Origin: Brevibacterium sp. JSBI002
GTDB lineage: Bacteria > Actinomycetota > Actinomycetes > Actinomycetales > Brevibacteriaceae
DNA: 64,000 bases
Reading direction: 5' to 3'
Assembly (NCBI RefSeq): GCF_026013965.1
Contig: NZ_CP110341.1
Location: 1,178,001-1,242,000, forward strand
Shown here: positions 1 to 7,861 of the stretch, one piece after another
How positions within the stretch are numbered: the first letter of the stretch is position 1
How the letters are laid out: every line of letters begins with the position of its first letter
Program-made: the position numbers and the translations under genes
The notes under the pieces: model-generated
What the model was told of the DNA's origin: nothing
The model's database searches: none
Seen by the model: the letters and a program-made list of their open reading frames with translations, nothing else

Positions 1-347
<347 letters not shown>

Positions 348-369
348 GGCCAGCCGGGCTCTGAACTCC

Positions 370-416
370 CCGAGGCGGGGCCGGACGATCACAACGATCG
401 CCCGGCCCCGCCTCGG
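370..416 (+). terminator. Intrinsic terminator-like hairpin after eno
   Basis: The arms 370-384 and 402-416 are perfect 15-base complements (CCGAGGCGGGGCCGG and its reverse complement). After one mismatch the stem continues with 386-390 against 396-400, around the loop ACAAC. It starts 23 bases past the eno stop codon. Only a short TGTTT follows, so the poly-T tract is weak, as is usual at high GC. Confidence 0.85.
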
Positions 417-835
417 TGTTTCCCGGTTCGGCTGTTCCCTCATCCGGGGTTTCTCGCTTCGAGTCTTCCCGCCTTCGGGTCTTCGTCCAGCCGGGGCTGC
501 ACTTCTCACCGCGCAGTCTCCTCATCGCGACGATTCTCCGCTGCAGGGCCCGGCTCTTCGTGCCACCATCCGTCACCAGTCGTCTCATGCCTGCCCATCG
601 GCGACTATTCTTCGCGTTCCTCGCAATTGGCACCGTTGCACAACTCTGACGAGTCACTGCGGGTGAGGGATGGTCGAGCACCTGTAGGAATTGCCAGCAA
701 CGGTGCAGGATGAAACTCTCCACAACGCGCCCTTTGCGCCCAAATTCCTGACGCAAAGGGAGTGTGTGCCAGCAACGGTGCACGATGCGCCTGCGGTTGG
801 CGATGCATCTGCGGCACAGATGCCCGCGGCGGGGA
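417..835. other. Gene-free region with short repeats
   Basis: No convincing coding frame on either strand. The left part (417-590) has no structure I recognise. The right part (about 624-787) holds three copies of the core GCAACGGTGC, two direct (in GCCAGCAACGGTGCA at 693 and 768) and one inverted (630-639), plus a perfect 9-base inverted repeat CCCTTTGCG (730-738) / CGCAAAGGG (752-760). A 22-base stretch at 675-696 resembles 25441-25462. The tail end could serve as a terminator for the minus-strand gene that stops at 836. Confidence 0.6.
624..787. repeat. Cluster of GCAACGGTGC repeats with an internal hairpin
   Basis: Direct copies GCCAGCAACGGTGCAGGATG (693-712) and GCCAGCAACGGTGCACGATG (768-787) differ at one base. 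A third, inverted core lies at 630-639 (read as GCACCGTTGC). Between the direct copies sits the 9-base inverted repeat 730-738/752-760 with a 13-base loop. The arrangement suggests a small structured or REP-like intergenic element of unknown function. Confidence 0.5.
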
Positions 836-1858
836 TCAGGCGGTGGCGTTCTGCGTACGGCGGATGACGCGGAGGATTTCATAGAATTTCGCCTCCTCGA
901 ACAGTTCCTTCCAACTGATCCGAATCACCTGCCAGCCTTGGTCGCGCAGCCACTGCTCGCGTCGGCGTTCCTGTTCGAGCTCGTGGCGGGGGACACCTGA
1001 GCCCAGATAGAGCTTGCCGATGCCGTCGATCTCGACGATGAGGCGAGCCCGGCGGTGACAGAAGTCGACGCGGATATCGCGCTTCAATGGTTCGGCGTGA
1101 AACGTGACCTGCGGCTCCAGCCCCGTGATCCCGTGTTCGTAGAATCCCACTGCGGCGACAGCCTCGGCGGGTGATTCGCGACGTGAATCAGCCAGATCGA
1201 TGGCCAAACGCGCTTTCGCGGAGTTGCGCTTCTCCAAACATTGGGCGAACGTCGTGAGGATCTTCTCTCTGGTTGTCAGTTCGCGGTGCAGCGCATCATC
1301 GATCATCGGCACGGAGACGTCGAGGTTGTAGCTGCGGGCGACGTCGATGAGTGTGCGTTCGAGCGTGGTCACCTCGGCCCCGTCGATCGTCGCGCGGTGG
1401 TTCTTCGGGATGCGGCTGCCGCGGACGTGGATGGTCTTGAACTTGCGGTTCGTGCCGGGCCGGACGACCTCAACTTGGTGAGTGACAGGGTGGGAGATCG
1501 GCAGATTGTGGATGAGGGCCGCGGATATGTGCGAGAAGATCTCCGCCGGTGGGTTCGGTTTCGCATCGTCGATTCTCTGATCGGAACGTTGAGTGAAGTG
1601 AGCCATCACCGAGGCGCTGAGCTCGTTGATCTCGTCCCGAACGTCCCCATGTTCGATGAAGACCTGGTGGATCTGCTCGTCGATGCTCGCCCAGAGCGGG
1701 CGATGGAAGTCCAGCTCGCAGACACGGCGGACCAGATATGTGCCCCGTGACAGCCGCCGCAGACAGCACCTGCGGCCGCGCCTGATGTCGCCATGATTGA
1801 ATCCGAGCCGAAGGATGTCATCGGTGCTCAATAGTTTATACATGTATCTAAAATGCAT
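836..1858 (-). CDS. AbiEi-type antitoxin-domain / DUF559 nuclease-fold protein
   Basis: Protein of about 340 aa of the actinobacterial type that joins an N-terminal AbiEi-like winged-helix region (LSTDDILRLGFNHGDIRRGRRCCLRRLSRGTYL, residues 10-42) to a C-terminal DUF559/Vsr-like fold. The C-terminal part shows VDF and VEIDG (acidic residues placed as in PD-(D/E)XK nucleases) and ERRREQWLRDQGWQVIRISWKEL. Members are usually annotated as hypothetical or type IV TA antitoxin; no partner toxin is adjacent, so a TA role is doubtful. It faces against eno and ftsB and breaks their usual adjacency. The 5' end is AT-rich compared with its surroundings. An alternative ATG at 1843 gives MYKLLSTDD, which matches the family start better; neither has a clear ribosome site. 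Confidence 0.75.
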   Translation of the reverse strand: MHFRYMYKLLSTDDILRLGFNHGDIRRGRRCCLRRLSRGTYLVRRVCELDFHRPLWASIDEQIHQVFIEHGDVRDEINELSASVMAHFTQRSDQRIDDAKPNPPAEIFSHISAALIHNLPISHPVTHQVEVVRPGTNRKFKTIHVRGSRIPKNHRATIDGAEVTTLERTLIDVARSYNLDVSVPMIDDALHRELTTREKILTTFAQCLEKRNSAKARLAIDLADSRRESPAEAVAAVGFYEHGITGLEPQVTFHAEPLKRDIRVDFCHRRARLIVEIDGIGKLYLGSGVPRHELEQERRREQWLRDQGWQVIRISWKELFEEAKFYEILRVIRRTQNATA

Positions 1859-2296
1859 TAAACCACATCAAACGGCAATGCATGATTGCACTTCTGTGGA
1901 TAACTTTGTGGATGGAGCGCTGACCGGGCGGAGCTTTCGCGAGATAGCTGGTCGCAGGTCAGGTGATCGCCGGTAGCAATCTGCGGGCATCCGTCACCCG
2001 GAGGTGCATAACCCACCGCAGGAGCGAGGTGGTTTACTGCCAAGAGTGAGGGGTGCTGTCGTTGGCGTGGGAGCTGGGACTGCGGGGAGGGGGAAGCAGC
2101 AGAGGTGAGAGATTCCTGTGGGCGGCGAGGGTGAGGGATGCGCTGCGGCAGTCGGGAAGATCGTGAGACGTGACGGAGGATACGTGAGAATCGAACACGC
2201 CACGAGCCCGAAATCCTCGCGCAGGGAATGCGGACACGGCACACTTGGAGATGTTGCGACACTCTTCCCTGATCCCCAGTCGCAGAGGAAAGAAGC
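1859..2296. other. Gene-free region upstream of ftsB, with DnaA-box-like sites
   Basis: No supported gene. A perfect TGTGGATAA (reverse complement of the DnaA box TTATCCACA) lies at 1895-1903, with a near match TGTGGATGG at 1907-1915. A 12-base sequence GGGTGAGGGATG at 2129-2140 is identical to 661-672 on the other side of the AbiEi-type gene. The promoter of the ftsB operon must lie here; I could not place a convincing -35/-10 pair. GAGGAAAG (about 2285-2292) is the likely ribosome site for ftsB. Confidence 0.5.
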
Positions 2297-2791
2297 ATGG
2301 TCCCGAGCAAGCCCAGACGAAGTGCCCCGAAATCGGCTCCTGGCAAAGCCGCCCCTCGCCGACGCCCGAAACCAGTCATCGAAGCCGATGCCGGCATGGA
2401 CGCCGAGGCGCGTGGCCGTCGCATGTCGGTGCGCACGGGCATCTTCCTCCTCGTCGTCGCAGCCGTCCTCCTCGCATTCCTCTCGCCCCTGAACTCCGCG
2501 CTCAAGCAGGCCCAGCAGATCGCAGCCCTGAACAACGAGATCGAGACGACGAAAGCCGAGGTCGAGAGCCTCGAAGAGAAGAACGAGAACCTCAGAGACC
2601 CCGCCTACATCAAGCGCAAGGCACGCGAAGACCAGTACTACGTGGAAAAGGGCAAGAATGCGGTCATCGTCACGAATCAAGAGGCGGTCGACGACGAATC
2701 CGAGCCCGAACGGCCGGTTCGCAAGCAGGCCTGGTACCTTGAGTTGCTGGAGTCCATTCAGGAGACCGGCAACACCGTGGAGAAGAGCTGA
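2297..2791 (+). CDS. ftsB: Septum formation initiator, FtsB/DivIC family
   Basis: Bitopic cell-division protein of the FtsB/DivIC family (164 aa), which in other bacteria joins FtsL and FtsQ at the septum. The layout is typical of actinobacteria: a basic, proline-rich cytoplasmic N-terminus (1-42), one transmembrane helix (about 46-64, GIFLLVVAAVLLAFLSPLN), then a short extracytoplasmic coiled coil (70-105: KQAQQIAALNNEIETTKAEVESLEEKNENL), and the family signature RDPAYIKRKAREDQYYVEKGKN. The C-terminus is variable. GAGGAAAG precedes the ATG. The stop codon overlaps the next start by one base, so translation with the DUF501 gene is probably coupled. Same order as Rv1024-Rv1026 of M. tuberculosis. 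Confidence 0.95.
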   Translation: MVPSKPRRSAPKSAPGKAAPRRRPKPVIEADAGMDAEARGRRMSVRTGIFLLVVAAVLLAFLSPLNSALKQAQQIAALNNEIETTKAEVESLEEKNENLRDPAYIKRKAREDQYYVEKGKNAVIVTNQEAVDDESEPERPVRKQAWYLELLESIQETGNTVEKS

Positions 2792-3318
2792 TGATCACAG
2801 AGTGCACCGAGGCGGATTTCGCTGTCCTCCAAGACCAACTCGGCCGCATTCCCCGAGGCGTCGTCGGCATCGCCGCCCGCAGCACATCCGGTGAACCTCT
2901 CGTCGTCGCCACGGCTCCCCGCCTCGAGGACGGCACACCGTTCCCGACGACCTTCTACCTCACCCACCCCGCCTATGTGGCCGAATGCTCGCGGCTGGAA
3001 GCCTCGGGGATCATGGCCGAATGGACCACGGAGATCGGCGAAGACGACGAGCTCGCCGCCGCCTACGCCGCCGCTCACCGGGCCTACCTCGACGTCCGCT
3101 CTGAGATCGGTTCTGCAGCGGGCCTGGCGGAAGTCGAAGAGATCAAGGACTACTCCGCGGGCGGAATGCCGAACCGGGTCAAATGCCTCCACGCCCTCGT
3201 CGGCCACTCGCTGTACGCCGGGCTCGGCGTCAACCCGATCGGCGACCGCGCACTGTCGTTCATGAATGATGTGCCGCCGCTGGCCGAGACCGCTGCCACC
3301 ACCGAATCCGCCGACTAG
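2791..3318 (+). CDS. DUF501 domain-containing protein
   Basis: 175-aa soluble protein of the DUF501 family (M. tuberculosis Rv1025 type), conserved between ftsB and ppx in actinobacteria; function unknown. Recognisable family features: early Q-LGR-PRGVVGIAARSTSGEPLVVATAPRLEDGTPFPT, then FYLTHPAYVAECSRLEASG (about 50-68) and near the C-terminus GGMPNRVKCLHALVGHSLYAGLGVNPIGD, which carries the conserved Cys-Leu-His and His residues that could bind a metal or be catalytic. No signal peptide or membrane segment. Starts inside the ftsB stop codon (TGATG) and ends 8 bases before ppx. Confidence 0.93.
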   Translation: MITECTEADFAVLQDQLGRIPRGVVGIAARSTSGEPLVVATAPRLEDGTPFPTTFYLTHPAYVAECSRLEASGIMAEWTTEIGEDDELAAAYAAAHRAYLDVRSEIGSAAGLAEVEEIKDYSAGGMPNRVKCLHALVGHSLYAGLGVNPIGDRALSFMNDVPPLAETAATTESAD

Positions 3319-3326
3319 GACCTGCC

Positions 3327-4274
3327 ATGCGTGTTGCTGCCTTCGACTGCGGGACGAACTCCCTGCGCCTGCTCATCGCCGATGTCGCCGCCGACGGCAC
3401 CCTCACTGACCTGCGTCGTGAAACCCGGATCGTCCGCCTCGGCCAAGGCGTCGATGCCACCGGCGAGTTCGCACCTGAGGCGCTCGAGCGGACCTTCGCC
3501 GTGGCGAAGGAATTCGCCGAGGTGGCCGCCGAGTACCAGCCGGAGAAGCTGAGGTTCGTCGCGACCTCGGCCAGTCGCGACGTGAAGAATCGCGATGAAT
3601 TCTTCGCCGGGATCTTCTCGATCCTCGGCGTCGTCCCCGACGTCATCGCCGGTGAAGAAGAGGCCCGACTGTCCTTCCTCGGTGCCACTGCCGGCCTCAC
3701 GGAGGCTGACGGACCCTATGTCGTCATGGACCTCGGCGGCGGATCGACCGAGCTCGTCCTCGGTCGCGACGATGTCCAAGCGGTCGTGAGCATGGACATC
3801 GGGTCGGTGCGTCTGACCGAACGGCACATGCCGGTCGAAACCCCCAGCCAGGAGCAGATCCAGGCGGCACTGGCCGATATCGACGGTCAGCTCGACCAGG
3901 CCGCCCGTATCGTCGACTTCTCGGCCCCGCGCACCTTCATCGGAGTCGCCGGCACCGTCACCACCATCACCGCAGGCATCCTCGGACTCGAGAGCTACCA
4001 GCGAGAGCGCATCCACGGAGCACATATCAGCGTCGCGGACGTCGCGGACGAATCCCGAAAGCTGCTGGCCATGGACCGCCAGGCACGCACGGACCTGCCG
4101 TACATGCATCCCGGACGCGTCGACGTCATCGGCGCCGGATCGCTGCTCTTCGCCAGGATCGTCGCCCGCTTCGATCAAGCCGTGACAGCCGCCGGAGGAT
4201 CGCTGGATATTCGGATCTCCGAGACCGACATACTCGACGGGACCGCGCTCGACCTTGCGCTGACGAGCTCGTGA
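3327..4274 (+). CDS. ppx: Ppx/GppA-family exopolyphosphatase
   Basis: 315-aa exopolyphosphatase/guanosine pentaphosphate phosphatase family protein with an actin-like ASKHA fold. Phosphate-binding motifs are present: FDCGTNSLRLLIAD near the start (P-loop 1) and VVMDLGGGSTELVLG (about 132-146). The catalytic Glu region VATSASRDVKNRDEF and GEEEARLSFLGA also fit. The length matches the short actinobacterial Ppx (Rv1026-like), which lacks the C-terminal extension of E. coli Ppx. Expected to shorten polyphosphate or hydrolyse pppGpp; which one cannot be told from sequence. A PPK2 gene lies 10 kb downstream. The stop overlaps the following GTG start by four bases. Confidence 0.93.
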   Translation: MRVAAFDCGTNSLRLLIADVAADGTLTDLRRETRIVRLGQGVDATGEFAPEALERTFAVAKEFAEVAAEYQPEKLRFVATSASRDVKNRDEFFAGIFSILGVVPDVIAGEEEARLSFLGATAGLTEADGPYVVMDLGGGSTELVLGRDDVQAVVSMDIGSVRLTERHMPVETPSQEQIQAALADIDGQLDQAARIVDFSAPRTFIGVAGTVTTITAGILGLESYQRERIHGAHISVADVADESRKLLAMDRQARTDLPYMHPGRVDVIGAGSLLFARIVARFDQAVTAAGGSLDIRISETDILDGTALDLALTSS

Positions 4275-5515
4275 GAGCCGCCGCGCGACTCCTCGCCGTC
4301 ACGACCGTCGTCCTCGGACTCGTCGTCGGCACCACGCAGCCTGTCATGGCCGCGCCGAAGGCCGGACCCGGCCAGTGGTTCATCAAAGACTACGGAATCG
4401 ACAAGGTCTGGAAGAAGTCCACGGGCAAGGGCGTCAAGGTCGCAGTGATCGACTCCGGCGTCAACACCGACCACGAAGACCTCAAGGGCGTCGTGAAGAA
4501 GTCCAAGGACTTCAGCGGACTGGGCAAGGACGGAAAGACCCCGATCGGCGGGAAGACCACGATCCACCACGGCACCGCCGTGGCCGGAGTCATCGCCGGC
4601 CGAGGAGTCGGTGCCGGACCGACCGGCGTCGCTCCGGACGCAGAGATCCTCTCGGCGTCGATGTGGCTGGGCCCCGACCGCCCCAAGGAATCCGGATCGA
4701 CTCGAGAACAGGCCGATAAGGCCATCCGGTGGGCTGTCGACTCCGGTGCGAAGGTCATCAACATGTCCTTGGGATGGGACGATCCGGGCTGGCCGGAGAG
4801 CTGGGACGAATCCTTCGCCTACGCGTACAAGAAGGACGTACTCGTCGTCGCCTGCGTCGGCAACGCCTCGCAGGGAGCGACCCAGGCATGGTCGCCGTCG
4901 ACGGTTCCCGGCGTCATCGGGGTGGGCGGACTTGACCAGAACGGGAAGGTCCTCGACGACTCCACCGCACCCGGCACTGCCGTCGACCTCATGGGTCCGG
5001 CCAAGGACATTCCCATTCCCTACTACAGCGGCGGCTACGCCGAAGGTCAGGGATGTTCCTTCGCCTCACCCGTCGTCTCCGGTGTGGCAGCGCTCATCCG
5101 CTCCGAGAACCCCGACCTCAGCGCCGATGAGGTCCGAGCCATACTGCAGTCGAGCGCCGAACCGGTGGACGGTCACAAGGGCGTGAGCAAGAAGGGCAAG
5201 CCCGACCCGATCGTCGGCTGGGGGCGCGTCGACCCGCAGGGCGCCATCAAGGCGAAAGTGCCCAAGAACGTCCCCTCCGCCGAGGAGGAGCTGGCGGATT
5301 GGGTGAAGATGCATCGTCGCGGAGATGCGACGTCGGAAGAGACCGAAACCGCGGCACCGGATGAGACCGAGAGCCCGAAGGCTCTCGCGCCGACCGATAT
5401 CGTCGCCACGCAGTCGACGCCGACTCTCGGCTTCGCCGTCCTCGGAGCCGGAGCGCTGATCGCCCTGGTCCTCATGATCGTCTCGATCGTCTCTTTCGCC
5501 CGCCGTCGCCGCTGA
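4271..5515 (+). CDS. S8 subtilisin-like serine protease, membrane-anchored (mycosin-like)
   Basis: 414-aa secreted protease. Signal peptide at residues 1-28 (RAAARLLAVTTVVLGLVVG...VMAAP), subtilase catalytic triad Asp in VAVIDSGVN (about 59), His in HHGTAVAGVIAG (about 98) and Ser in GCSFASPVVSG (about 264), then an acidic stalk rich in E/T/P and a C-terminal transmembrane helix (about 385-408) ending in RRRR. This signal/protease/stalk/anchor plan is that of mycosins, the proteases of type VII secretion, but no ESX gene is nearby, so a housekeeping role at the cell envelope is equally possible. GTG start overlaps the ppx stop (GTGA). It is the last gene of the ftsB operon. Confidence 0.9.
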   Translation: MRAAARLLAVTTVVLGLVVGTTQPVMAAPKAGPGQWFIKDYGIDKVWKKSTGKGVKVAVIDSGVNTDHEDLKGVVKKSKDFSGLGKDGKTPIGGKTTIHHGTAVAGVIAGRGVGAGPTGVAPDAEILSASMWLGPDRPKESGSTREQADKAIRWAVDSGAKVINMSLGWDDPGWPESWDESFAYAYKKDVLVVACVGNASQGATQAWSPSTVPGVIGVGGLDQNGKVLDDSTAPGTAVDLMGPAKDIPIPYYSGGYAEGQGCSFASPVVSGVAALIRSENPDLSADEVRAILQSSAEPVDGHKGVSKKGKPDPIVGWGRVDPQGAIKAKVPKNVPSAEEELADWVKMHRRGDATSEETETAAPDETESPKALAPTDIVATQSTPTLGFAVLGAGALIALVLMIVSIVSFARRRR

Positions 5516-5573
5516 GACCAGGTGCAGAAACTGCTCTGATCTGGGGCGTTCGAGTCCATGGGACAAACAATTA

Positions 5574-5588
5574 GTGAAAGTTTTCACA
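5574..5588. promoter_or_regulatory. Crp/GlxR-type operator upstream of ndh
   Basis: GTGA-AAGTTT-TCACA matches the Crp/GlxR consensus TGTGA-N6-TCACA with one mismatch at the first base. The half-sites GTGAAA/TTTCAC are perfect inverted repeats. It lies directly upstream of the ndh -10 box and covers the expected -35 region, a position that would allow repression or class II control. Confidence 0.6.
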
Positions 5589-5594
5589 AGGGTC

Positions 5595-5607
5595 TAGCAT
5601 GGGATTA
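5595..5607 (+). promoter_or_regulatory. ndh promoter, probably leaderless
   Basis: TAGCAT at 5595-5600 sits exactly at -12 to -7 relative to the A of the ndh ATG (5607), and no ribosome binding site precedes that ATG. This is the geometry of a leaderless transcript. Confidence 0.55.
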
Positions 5608-6980
5608 TGGCACTCATCAGAAACTCAAAACTGCGTCCACGAATCCTCGTCGTCGGTGGCGGCTCGGTCGGCCTGCTCGCCGCTCAGAATCTGCTGAAGA
5701 ACCTCGGTCGGGGCGAAGCCACCGTCACTGTGGTCGATCCCAACCCCTACATGACCTACCTGCCGTTCCTCCCCGAGGTTGCAGCCGGGTCGATCGAGCC
5801 TCGTCACGCTGTGGTGCCGCTGCGCCGCAACCTGCCGGGTGCCGAGGTCATCACCGCAAAGGTCACCTCGATCAACCACGCCGAGAAGTTCGCCACCATC
5901 GAACCCGGGAACGATGAACCGTTCGAACTCGACTACGACCACATCATCCTCGCCTCCGGTTCGGTTGCCCGTGCGCTGCCGATCCCGGGACTGAAGGAGA
6001 ATGCGATCGCGCTCAAGCGCATCGAGGAAGCCGTCGCTCTGCGCGACCACCTCCTTTCCCGCCTGGCCGACGCTGCTCTGATGGAGGACGACGAGGAACG
6101 CCGCAAGGCTCTGACCTTCGTCTTCGTCGGCGGCGGATTCGCCGGCATCGAGCTGCTGACCGAACTCGAGGACATGATCCGTTCGGCCATCGCCCAGTAC
6201 GAGACGCTGACCGAAGCCGATGTCCGCTTCGTCCTCGTCGAGGCCCTCGGCCGCGTCATGCCCGAGGTCGGCGAAGCTCAGGCCCGTTGGGTCGTCGAGC
6301 ACATGCGCGAACGCGGAATCGACGTCTACCTCGAGACCTTCCTCCAGGACTGCACCGACAAGCACGTCAAGCTTTCGAACGGCGAAGAGTTCGACGCCGA
6401 CACGATCGTGTGGTCCGCCGGTGTCAAGGCCAACCCGATGCTCATCGACTCCGACCTGCCGATCAACGAACGCGGCAACGTCACCGTCCGCGCCGACCTG
6501 CGGGTCGAGGGCGATGACGGAGTCGTCGAGGGCGCTTGGGCGGCCGGCGACAACGCCGCTGTTCCTGACCTGTCCGGCGGCGGAGTGGCAGGATTCTGCG
6601 TGCCCAACGCTCAGCACGCTGTGCGTCAGGCTCCCGTGCTGGCAGCGAACGTGCTCGCCGCACTGCGTGGAGAGACCGAGTTCAAGCAGTACTTCCACAA
6701 GACCATCGGCACGGTCGCAGGCCTGGGTCTGTACAAGGGTGTTTCGCAGATGGGTGACTTCGAAGCCCGCGGACTCCTCGCCTGGCTCATGCACCGCGCT
6801 TACCACGGCTACGCGATCCCGACCATGGATCGCAAGGTCAGGGTCTTCGGCAACTGGTTCGTCAGCGCCGTCCTCGGCCGCGACGCCATGCCGCTGGCAG
6901 ACCTCGATGTTCCGCGCAAGAACTTCGTCGAGGCCGCCAACTCGAAGCCAGCTCCGAAGAAGGAACCTGCTAAGGCCTGA
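5607..6980 (+). CDS. ndh: Type II NADH dehydrogenase (NAD(P)/FAD-dependent oxidoreductase)
   Basis: 457-aa flavoprotein of the NDH-2 family, a peripheral membrane enzyme that passes electrons from NADH to quinone without pumping protons. The N-terminal FAD dinucleotide fold RILVVGGGSVGLLAAQNLL (residues 10-28) and the second fold FVFVGGGFAGIELLTELEDM (about 171-190) for NAD are clear. Later motifs VWSAGVKANP and WAAGDNAAVPD (FAD) and the quinone-site-like PNAQHAVRQA follow. The C-terminal third carries the usual amphipathic membrane-anchoring segment (LLAWLMHRAYHGYAIPTMDRKVRVFGNW). Monocistronic: own promoter with a Crp-type site and own terminator. The annotation as NDH-2 is firm; the electron acceptor is inferred from the family. 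Confidence 0.92.
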   Translation: MALIRNSKLRPRILVVGGGSVGLLAAQNLLKNLGRGEATVTVVDPNPYMTYLPFLPEVAAGSIEPRHAVVPLRRNLPGAEVITAKVTSINHAEKFATIEPGNDEPFELDYDHIILASGSVARALPIPGLKENAIALKRIEEAVALRDHLLSRLADAALMEDDEERRKALTFVFVGGGFAGIELLTELEDMIRSAIAQYETLTEADVRFVLVEALGRVMPEVGEAQARWVVEHMRERGIDVYLETFLQDCTDKHVKLSNGEEFDADTIVWSAGVKANPMLIDSDLPINERGNVTVRADLRVEGDDGVVEGAWAAGDNAAVPDLSGGGVAGFCVPNAQHAVRQAPVLAANVLAALRGETEFKQYFHKTIGTVAGLGLYKGVSQMGDFEARGLLAWLMHRAYHGYAIPTMDRKVRVFGNWFVSAVLGRDAMPLADLDVPRKNFVEAANSKPAPKKEPAKA

Positions 6981-7029
6981 TTCGAGGCAGCTGGTGCCAT
7001 CCGGCGACAAGCCCTGATGAGACGACTGA

Positions 7030-7058
7030 CGCCGGGGATGCATTGTGCATCCCCGGCG
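7030..7058 (+). terminator. Terminator hairpin after ndh
   Basis: Perfect 13-base stem, 7030-7042 with 7046-7058 (CGCCGGGGATGCA and complement), three-base loop TTG, about 50 bases after the ndh stop. No T-tract follows. It may act in both directions, since the next gene converges from the right. Confidence 0.8.
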
Positions 7059-7140
7059 CTGTCATGTCCGCATGACCGCGAGTGGCTGGCTCCTCTGCGC
7101 GTCGGGAGCCGCCGCGCATGGTCATCGACCGTCAGTCCGG

Positions 7141-7746
7141 TCAGTTCGCGACGGTGAACCGGACGTCGATGTGCTTCGGTTCAACGATCTCGTCGACCAT
7201 GGCGACTGCGAAGTCCTCGGCCGAGATTGCGTCACCGGCCGGGACCTCCAGCTCGGTCTTGTACGAACCCGTGCGCTCCCCGGGGGCGATCTCCGGTGCG
7301 GGGGAGATGAGCGTCCAGGGCGACCAGTTGCCTGTCCGCAGCAGCTCGAGCGCTCGGGTGCCGGTCTCTGATTCGGCCTTGTAGATCGCGGGGAAGCCCT
7401 CGGTGTCCTTGAGCATGGTGTCGCCGACCCACAGGGAACCGGCGCCGCCGACGACGAAGATGCGGGTGTTGCCGCTGTTCTCGGCCAAGGTCTTCAGGGC
7501 GTCGAGCCACTCCTGGTGGTCCCCGCCGGTGCGGCTGGGACCGGTGGTGGAGACGATGATGTCGTGTTCGGCGGCGATGCGGGCGTCGAACTCGGCATCG
7601 GCCATATCGCCCTTGATGCTGCGGGCGGCACCGGGCACGTCGCTGCCCGAGCGGGTGATGCCGGTGATGTCGAGGCCGCGGCCGGCCGCCTCGGCGGTGA
7701 CGCGTGAGCCGATCATTCCGGATGCTCCGAAGAGTGCGATCTTCAT
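7141..7746 (-). CDS. NAD(P)H-binding atypical SDR / NmrA-like protein
   Basis: 201-aa single-domain Rossmann protein of the NAD(P)H-binding (NmrA/atypical SDR) group. The nucleotide-binding motif KIALFGASGMIGSRVTAEAAGRG is at the N-terminus, with IKGDMAD (base/Asp contact) around residue 45 and FVVGGAGSLWVG around 98. There is no classical YxxxK catalytic pair, as is usual in this group, so it may be a reductase or a redox sensor rather than a dehydrogenase. AAAGGGA precedes the ATG. Divergent from an HxlR regulator with 114 bases between; that arrangement is typical for HxlR-controlled redox or electrophile-response genes. Confidence 0.85.
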   Translation of the reverse strand: MKIALFGASGMIGSRVTAEAAGRGLDITGITRSGSDVPGAARSIKGDMADAEFDARIAAEHDIIVSTTGPSRTGGDHQEWLDALKTLAENSGNTRIFVVGGAGSLWVGDTMLKDTEGFPAIYKAESETGTRALELLRTGNWSPWTLISPAPEIAPGERTGSYKTELEVPAGDAISAEDFAVAMVDEIVEPKHIDVRFTVAN

Positions 7747-7801
7747 GGTGTGTCCCTTTCTGCCGCGGCGTCGGGTTCGCGGCGCCGGGGTGATTTCTTC
7801 T

Positions 7802-7814
7802 GTGATGACATCAC
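7802..7814. promoter_or_regulatory. 13-base palindrome in the divergent HxlR region
   Basis: GTGATGACATCAC is a perfect palindrome around a central A, placed between the two divergent genes and about 45 bases upstream of the HxlR start. A plausible operator, but the cognate regulator cannot be read from sequence. Confidence 0.45.
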
Positions 7815-7824
7815 GACACTATCG

Positions 7825-7861
7825 TTTGGAAAGTGAGTACCTCAAAGATACTATTGGGATA
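7825..7861 (+). promoter_or_regulatory. HxlR gene promoter, probably leaderless
   Basis: TTTGGA (7825-7830) and TACTAT (7849-7854), 18 bases apart. The -10 box is exactly at -12 to -7 relative to the ATG at 7861, and no ribosome site is seen. The sequence GTACCTCAAAGATAC between and over these elements is an imperfect inverted repeat and could be the autoregulatory HxlR site. Confidence 0.55.

Noticed and set aside
2118..2742. Long plus-strand open frames overlapping ftsB in other phases
   Set aside because: Low-complexity Arg/Pro/Ser-rich translations, no ribosome site, and they are out of phase with the clearly conserved FtsB protein.
4271..5515. Type VII secretion locus implied by the mycosin-like protease
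   Set aside because: No EccB/C/D/E, WXG100 or PE/PPE-like gene nearby; the gene belongs to the ftsB-ppx operon.
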